NCBI RefSeq assembly: GCF_029968035.1
Contig: NZ_JASCIQ010000027.1
Location: forward strand, 57,178 to 121,177
Length of the DNA stretch: 64,000 nt
Source of the DNA: Streptomyces cavernicola
Lineage (GTDB): Bacteria > Actinomycetota > Actinomycetes > Streptomycetales > Streptomycetaceae
Direction of reading: 5' to 3'
In this document: piece by piece, positions 59,429 through 64,000 of the stretch
Position numbering within the stretch: the first letter of the stretch is position 1
Layout of the letters: each line of letters begins with the position of its first letter
The notes under the pieces: generated by a model
Told to the model about the DNA's origin: nothing
Databases searched by the model: none
Seen by the model: only the letters and a program-made list of their open reading frames with translations
Made by a program: the position numbers and the translations under genes

Positions 59429-59601
59429 TGACCATGTCACCGCCGGCCGATCGGCTGTAGGACATCGACCGGGCCGTGGACGACCTGGCCCTGCGGCGTG
59501 AACTCCTCATGCAGCTGGGTGAGTTGACGCAGGCGCGGAACATCGCGGGCGGCGAGGGCGGGCCTCCGGGGGCGTCCCGGCCCCCGGAGCTCCTTCCCTG
59601 A
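59428..59601 (+). pseudogene. Short interrupted ORF after the GMC gene
   Basis: An ATG overlapping the GMC stop (TGATG), with GGGAG upstream, reads MTMSPPADRL then TAG (59458-59460). The same frame continues open as DIDRAVDDLALRRELLMQL to a TGA at 59601. The overlap and ribosome site suggest a once-coupled gene that is now cut short; aldehyde dehydrogenases often follow such oxidoreductases and can begin with a PADRL-like string, but that link is a guess. The rest of the region to 59738 shows nothing recognisable. Confidence 0.35.
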
Positions 59602-59738
59602 GGTGGAGCTGCAGACGGTCGCCGTCCTCGCCCGCGAAGCCTCACCGGTCGCCGTCGGTACCCTCACCGTTCCCGGATACCTCGGCGCCCGCTTCTGCGC
59701 GAAACCGACTGTCAGAGGTGGTCCGTAGGGTCGTAGCC

Positions 59739-60251
59739 ATGAACGTGACCTCATCGCGGTGGCGCGACAATCCCCGTCTCAACCAATGGCTCAGCACCCA
59801 GGAGGCGGCCTTCCCCGCCTGGCGGCAGGCCACGTCGGGGACTTGGGACTTCACCCCCGAGTCTCTCGACCGGCTCGAAGACATCCTGCTCAGCCGGTAC
59901 GCCGACCACGAGGAAGCCGACGCCGCGCACGAGAGCCCCTTCATGACGGTCGCCGTCTGGTATCTGGGAGAGACCGTCCGCCGTGCCCACCCGAACGCCG
60001 TCTGGTCCTGCAGCCCCACCCCGGGCGAGGGCTCCTACGCCCGGATGAGCCCCCTGCTGACGTACGCCACGGAAACGCTCGACGAGCAGGTCCGCGAGGA
60101 GGTCGAGGAGCGCGAGGCCACGTACGACGAAGTCCTGCCGTTCCACGACCCGACCGACGACATCACGGCCCTGCACATCAGCGACGGGCACCTGCGCGAG
60201 ATCCTGGACGACTACGCCGCCTTCCAGGAATTCCTGGACTCCCTTGCCTGA
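59739..60251 (+). CDS. Hypothetical protein
   Basis: A 170-residue acidic soluble protein: NPRLNQWLSTQEAAFPAWRQ, then ESLDRLEDILLSRYADHEEA, a Trp/Tyr-containing middle (FMTVAVWYLGETVRRAHPNA) and an acidic C-terminus ending FQEFLDSLA. No signal peptide or membrane segment. I do not recognise the family. Codon use is like the neighbours, and it is convergent with the PPOX-like gene. Confidence 0.75.
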   Translation: MNVTSSRWRDNPRLNQWLSTQEAAFPAWRQATSGTWDFTPESLDRLEDILLSRYADHEEADAAHESPFMTVAVWYLGETVRRAHPNAVWSCSPTPGEGSYARMSPLLTYATETLDEQVREEVEEREATYDEVLPFHDPTDDITALHISDGHLREILDDYAAFQEFLDSLA

Positions 60252-60318
60252 TGACGTCCCGGACGCTCTGTTCGCCATGGCCGAGGGCGGTCTCGCGCAC
60301 GCGGCGTTCAGTTGCCTC

Positions 60319-60999
60319 TCAACTGGCCCGCGTATTGCTGCGGTTGACGATGTGCTGCGGCGGCTCGACGCCTTCCGGAAGACGGGGGTCGGGTTCGGGG
60401 GCGCCCCATGTGGCGGCCAGCGGGAGGACGCCCGCCCAGTTACCGAGGGCGGCGTCGGGTCCCTCGCCGTCGTCGGGGCCGCCGGTGCGTATCTTCACCG
60501 ACGCCTCTTCGAGGGAGAGGGCGAGCAGTGTCGTCGCGGCCAGTTCCTTGCGGTTCGGCTGCCGCGCGTAGGCCCACTGTCCGGGTGTCGCGTGCTCCGT
60601 CAGACAACGCAGGCCCGCCCACTTCTCGTCCGGGTCCGCGACGAGGCGGGGCACGCCATGGACCATCGCGCTGCGGTAGTTGACGCCGTGCTCGAACACC
60701 GACCGGGCGAGGACCAGTCCGTCCACATGCGTCACGGTCACGCACACCGCCGCCCCCGGTGAGGCGAGCAGGCTGCGGCTGGCGACGGAACCGTGGAAGT
60801 AGAGGTTCCGGCCATCGCTGCCGTAGACGGTCGGCACGACCATGGGGGTTCCGTCGATGACGACCCCGACATGGCAGATGAAGCCCGCCTCCAGAATCGC
60901 GTCGAGCTGCGCCCGGTCGAGGCTGCCCTGCTCGCGCAGCCGGCGATGACGCGTCCGGTCGGTCTCCGGGAGGGCGGACGAGAGCTGATCGTTGGTCAT
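60319..60999 (-). CDS. Pyridoxamine 5'-phosphate oxidase-family protein
   Basis: A 226-residue split-barrel flavoprotein of the PPOX class. GFICHVGVVIDGTPMVVPTV and LYFHGSVASRSLLASPG give the usual flavin/heme-binding barrel, and NYRSAMVHGVPRLVADPDEK the dimer core. Such proteins bind FMN, F420 or heme; the ligand is not decided here. The ATG at 60997-60999 is preceded by AAAGAG. The upstream 200 bp has an AT-rich stretch near 61070-61085 that may hold its promoter. Confidence 0.88.
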   Translation of the reverse strand: MTNDQLSSALPETDRTRHRRLREQGSLDRAQLDAILEAGFICHVGVVIDGTPMVVPTVYGSDGRNLYFHGSVASRSLLASPGAAVCVTVTHVDGLVLARSVFEHGVNYRSAMVHGVPRLVADPDEKWAGLRCLTEHATPGQWAYARQPNRKELAATTLLALSLEEASVKIRTGGPDDGEGPDAALGNWAGVLPLAATWGAPEPDPRLPEGVEPPQHIVNRSNTRAS

Positions 61000-61206
61000 G
61001 TCGACTCTTTCGCAAGCGAGTTGGGCGTGAGTGGCGGCACAAGGTGGGGCCGCCAGCGACCCAACACCTACGCTAACGATATTCGCGGCGCCAGCGCCAC
61101 CAAACTGCGAAATCAGTTGCCCGAATGGGTCATTGGTTCGGAAACACTTGTCGAGCGACTTCGGTGCGCGCCAGAGTCGCGATCGACAACGGCGCGTGCC
61201 GCCCGT

Positions 61207-62118
61207 TCAGGAGCCGACCGCGGCGGCCTGGTCCTGCAGTTCGCGCAATACGAGGCGCAGCAGCGGGTGTTGCTCGCTGCCTCGCCGGACCGCCGTGTAT
61301 ACGCGCCGCTGGGGGCGGAAGTCGCCGACCGGGCGGGTGGCGGCGCCGCCGAAAGCGATGCCGTGGAGCGCGGAGCGAGGCACCAGGGCCACGCCCGCGC
61401 CGGCGGAGACGAGGGCACACACCGCGCGGGAGTCGTCGGCCAGGCACTCGACCTGAGGCTGGAAGCGGGCCTCTTCGCAGGCGCGCATGACGACGTCGTG
61501 GACCGGATTGCCGGGCCACGGTGTGATCCACGGATCGTCGCTCAGGTCGGCCAGGTTCACCTCCGGGGCGTCCGCCAGCGGGTGACCGGACGGCAGCACG
61601 ACGTCGAACGGCTCCCCGTACAACGGCTCACGCAACAGCTGCTCACTGCTCTGACCTGTGGTGTCCTGGTGTTCCACCGACAGGGCGATGTCGACCGCGC
61701 CGTCGATGAGGAGACGCTGGCTCGCACGCCCTTCCGCGTCCTTCACCCGGATCCGCACCTGCGGAACGCGGTCCCGCAGCGCCGCCACCGCCGGGGCCAC
61801 CACCTCAGTGATCGCACTCGCGAATGCGGCAATGGCCACCTCTCCGGCCAGTCCCGCCGCGCAGGCGGCCATATCCGCCTCGGCCTCCTCCAGCTGCGCG
61901 GCGATCTTCGTCGCGTGGGCGGCGAGGACCGCGCCCGTGGGAGTCAGCCGAACGGTGCGCCCGCGCCGCTCCAGGAGAACCTGCCCGACCTCCGCTTCGA
62001 GCGCGGCGAGCTGCTGCGAGGCAGCCGACGGGGACAGGTAGAGGGCGTGGGCCGCGGCGGTGACGGTGCCGTGCTCGGCCAGAGCCCGCAGCACTCGGAG
62101 CCTTCGTGGATCGATCAC
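61207..62118 (-). CDS. LysR-family transcriptional regulator
   Basis: A 303-residue LysR regulator: DPRRLRVLRALAEHGTVTAA and LSPSAASQQLAALEAEVGQV form the N-terminal helix-turn-helix, followed by a linker helix and the two-lobed effector domain (about residues 90-295). GTG start at 62116-62118. It is divergent from aspartate ammonia-lyase, with GTGAAG/CTTCAC repeats between, so it probably regulates aspA and itself. Confidence 0.93.
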   Translation of the reverse strand: MIDPRRLRVLRALAEHGTVTAAAHALYLSPSAASQQLAALEAEVGQVLLERRGRTVRLTPTGAVLAAHATKIAAQLEEAEADMAACAAGLAGEVAIAAFASAITEVVAPAVAALRDRVPQVRIRVKDAEGRASQRLLIDGAVDIALSVEHQDTTGQSSEQLLREPLYGEPFDVVLPSGHPLADAPEVNLADLSDDPWITPWPGNPVHDVVMRACEEARFQPQVECLADDSRAVCALVSAGAGVALVPRSALHGIAFGGAATRPVGDFRPQRRVYTAVRRGSEQHPLLRLVLRELQDQAAAVGS

Positions 62119-62145
62119 GTACGGCAGTACAGCAGAAGTCTGTCC

Positions 62146-62227
62146 GTGAAGCAGAGCTTCACAGGCGATCCGCGGAAACAGCGATGGACTTCACAGCGGC
62201 GACGCTCCAGAGTTGTCCCCCGTGAAG
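62146..62227. promoter_or_regulatory. LysR-type operator region upstream of aspA
   Basis: A dyad GTGAAG-N5-CTTCAC at 62146-62162 lies 28 bp from the LysR start. A further CTTCAC (62189-62194) and GTGAAG (62222-62227) form a second, wider pair. LysR tetramers typically use one strong and one weak site like this. Confidence 0.6.
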
Positions 62228-62326
62228 CCACCGGCGACGACCGCCGCCGCCGGCACGTTCACGCCACGTCGTCCTTCGCCGCCCTGATCCGCGCGTTTCG
62301 CCGTCCCTCATCGCTAAGGAACTGCT

Positions 62327-63775
62327 GTGCCCATGACTGCCGACCATCGCCGCGAGCACGACCTGCTCGGCGACCGGGACGTGCCCGCCGACGCGTACTG
62401 GGGCATCCACACCCTGCGCGCCCGGGAGAACTTCCCCATCACGGGCACGGCGATCTCGGCGTACCCCCACCTGATCGACGCCCTCGCGGCGGTCAAGGAA
62501 GCCGCGGTCCGCGCCAACGAAGAGCTCGGGCTGCTCCCCGCGGACAAGGCCGACGCCATCGCCGCCGCCTGCCGGGAGATCCGGGACGGCAAGCTGCACG
62601 ACCAGTTCGTCGTCGATGTGATCCAGGGCGGCGCCGGCACCTCGACGAACATGAACGCCAACGAGGTGATCGCCAACCGGGCCCTGGAGATCCTGGGCCA
62701 CGCCAAGGGCGACTACCGGCATGTGCACCCCAATGAGGACGTCAACCTCAGCCAGTCCACCAACGACGTCTACCCGACCGCCCTCAAGGTCGCCACGATC
62801 AGCGCGGTGCACGGGCTGCTCGACGCGATGGCGGTCCTGCGCGACGCCTTCGCCGCCAAGGCGGAGGAGTTCCGCGACGTCCTGAAGATGGGCCGCACCC
62901 AGCTCCAGGACGCGGTGCCCATGACGCTCGGCCAGGAGTTCTCGACGTACGCGGTGATGCTGGAGGAGGACCGCAGCCGGCTTGCCGAGGCCGCGCTGCT
63001 CGTGCACGAGATCAACCTCGGAGCGACCGCCATCGGCACCGGCCTGAACGCCCCCGCGGGTTACGCCGAAGCAGCCCGTAGGCATCTCGCCGCCCTCACC
63101 GGGCTGCCGTTGGTGACCGCCGCCAACCTCGTCGAGGCCACCCAGGACTGCGGTGCGTTCGTGCAGATGTCCGGTGTGCTCAAGCGCATCGCCGTCAAGC
63201 TCTCCAAGAGCTGCAACGACCTGCGGCTGCTGTCCTCCGGGCCGCGCGCCGGGCTCGCGGAGATCAACTTGCCGCCGGTGCAGGCGGGTTCGAGCATCAT
63301 GCCCGGCAAGGTCAATCCGGTGATCCCCGAGGTCGTGAACCAGGTCGCCTTCGAGGTGATCGGCAACGACGTCACCATCACGATGGCCGCCGAGGCGGGA
63401 CAGCTCCAGCTCAACGCCTTCGAGCCGGTCATCCTGCACTCCCTCTCGGAGAGCATCACCCACCTGGGTGCCGCCTGCCGCACACTGGCCGAACGGTGCG
63501 TGTCCGGCATCACCGCCAACACCGAGGCGCTGCGCGCGAGCGTCGAGAACTCCATCGGCCTGGTCACCGCGCTCAACCCGCACATCGGCTACACGGCCGC
63601 CACCGACATCGCCAAGGAAGCGCTCGCCTCCGGCCGCGGCGTCGCCGAACTCGTCCTGGAGAAGGGCCTGCTCCCCGCGGACCGGCTCACCGACCTGCTC
63701 CGCCCCGCCGGCATCGCCGGCACGGGACCGGCCCCCGCCGAGACGGGACCGGCCCTCGCCGGGACGACCGCCTGA
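62327..63775 (+). CDS. aspA: Aspartate ammonia-lyase
   Basis: A 482-residue member of the fumarase/aspartase superfamily. It has DRDVPADAYWGIHTLRAREN, the SQSTNDVYPTALK region and the signature GSSIMPGKVNPVIPE with the catalytic Ser loop; aspartases rather than class II fumarases have the first pattern. It converts aspartate to fumarate and ammonia. GTG at 62327 follows AAGGA at 6 bp. The malic enzyme downstream would carry fumarate-derived malate to pyruvate. The last 15-20 residues are a Pro/Ala/Gly/Thr repeat-like tail. Confidence 0.93.
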   Translation: MPMTADHRREHDLLGDRDVPADAYWGIHTLRARENFPITGTAISAYPHLIDALAAVKEAAVRANEELGLLPADKADAIAAACREIRDGKLHDQFVVDVIQGGAGTSTNMNANEVIANRALEILGHAKGDYRHVHPNEDVNLSQSTNDVYPTALKVATISAVHGLLDAMAVLRDAFAAKAEEFRDVLKMGRTQLQDAVPMTLGQEFSTYAVMLEEDRSRLAEAALLVHEINLGATAIGTGLNAPAGYAEAARRHLAALTGLPLVTAANLVEATQDCGAFVQMSGVLKRIAVKLSKSCNDLRLLSSGPRAGLAEINLPPVQAGSSIMPGKVNPVIPEVVNQVAFEVIGNDVTITMAAEAGQLQLNAFEPVILHSLSESITHLGAACRTLAERCVSGITANTEALRASVENSIGLVTALNPHIGYTAATDIAKEALASGRGVAELVLEKGLLPADRLTDLLRPAGIAGTGPAPAETGPALAGTTA

Positions 63776-63793
63776 CGCCGGTCACGGGCCGGG

Positions 63794-63865
63794 CCCGCAT
63801 CACCGGCTGATCCCGCGTAACCGGCCGCCCCCGAATCACCAGCCGACCCCAACTGACGGGCGAGA
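63794..63865. repeat. 18-bp imperfect tandem repeat
   Basis: Four consecutive 18-bp units of the type CCCGCATCACCGGCTGAT, with several changes per unit, fill the gap between aspA and malic enzyme. Non-coding. Confidence 0.7.
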
Positions 63866-63889
63866 CAAGCCCAGTGGAGGAATGCAGCC

Positions 63890-64000
63890 ATGGCAACGGC
63901 GCCCAGCGTCTCGTATTCGATGACCGTGCGGCTGGAGGTTCCCGCCGGGGGCACCGCCGTCAGCCGGCTCACCACTGCCGTGGAGTCCTCCGGCGGTTCC
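63890..64000 (+). CDS. NAD(P)-dependent malic enzyme, N-terminal part (cut by window edge)
   Basis: The frame from the ATG at 63890 reads MATAPSVSYSMTVRLEVPAG followed by TAVSRLTTAVESSGGS to the window edge. This is the conserved N-terminal ACT-like domain of the Streptomyces malic enzyme, recognised from memory. GGAGG lies 11 bp before the ATG. It follows aspA by 114 bp on the same strand; the pair would convert aspartate carbon to pyruvate through fumarate and malate. Only 37 codons are visible. Confidence 0.8.
   Translation, partial: MATAPSVSYSMTVRLEVPAGGTAVSRLTTAVESSGGS

Noticed and set aside
1..64000. tRNA or rRNA genes, insertion sequences, integrases, phage genes
   Set aside because: None were seen on reading both strands: no cloverleaf-like GGTTCGAATCC-type T arms ending in CCA and no transposase or integrase motifs. 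Eye inspection can miss a tRNA; a tRNAscan run would settle it.

Overview
The window is about 72% G+C with GTG/ATG starts, strong third-position GC bias and gene families typical of Streptomyces: a gluABCD-type glutamate ABC operon, paralogous SigB/F-type sigma factors, F420-dependent LLM oxidoreductases, an ANTAR regulator, UdgX, Ku and stand-alone LigD polymerase, DUF6480 and TIGR04222 proteins, and a CGNR zinc-finger regulator. I read it as chromosome of a Streptomyces or close relative. I see no rRNA, tRNA, CRISPR array, phage or insertion sequence.

Layout. 1-4283 (minus): partial LysR regulator, acyl-CoA dehydrogenase, CaiB/BaiF CoA-transferase and MFS transporter, with paired 25-bp direct repeats upstream. 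4503-9856: AraC regulator divergent from an amidase; a TetR regulator divergent from an SDR across a clear 18-bp palindrome; a TIGR04222 membrane protein. 10017-15590: gluABCD (minus, with a stem-loop after gluB), a small DUF6480 membrane protein, and an epoxide hydrolase divergent from a CGNR regulator across a phased set of inverted repeats.

15850-25409 is a stress and DNA-repair island: sigma factor, Ku, second sigma factor, GAF-ANTAR regulator, NAD-dependent epimerase, UdgX-type uracil-DNA glycosylase, a small basic protein whose C-terminal domain is also the tail of Ku, F420 oxidoreductase, HAD phosphatase, CsbD and LigD polymerase. Several genes here are preceded by sequences resembling sigma-B promoters (GNNT-N15-GGGTA). 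This is the most interesting region.

25455-42169 is an acyl-CoA catabolic cluster resembling beta-oxidation of branched or sterol-type side chains: three crotonases, an alpha-methylacyl-CoA racemase-like protein, an Rv3520c-like LLM oxidoreductase, acyl-CoA ligase, three acyl-CoA dehydrogenases, thiolase, SDR, MaoC dehydratase with a short DUF35 partner, a metallo-hydrolase and two TetR regulators. Five related palindromes (AACG-N2-CGTT type) sit at its promoters. Two members of the plus-strand operon are decayed: an SDR with two internal deletions, whose intact paralogue lies at 40152-40907, and an acyl-CoA synthetase with its core deleted.

42372-64000: secreted amidohydrolase with a discoidin domain, SDR, nucleoside deaminase, peptidoglycan-recognition amidase, a MerR-TIGR03086 fusion, a DUF3556 membrane protein with a TTA (bldA-type) codon coupled to a frameshifted FAD oxidoreductase, PolX/PHP DNA polymerase, pntAB transhydrogenase with a terminator, GMC oxidoreductase, PPOX-fold protein, a LysR regulator divergent from aspartate ammonia-lyase, and the start of malic enzyme at the right edge. 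A recurrent oddity is the number of short tandem repeats (units of 5-24 bp) at gene ends and in leaders.
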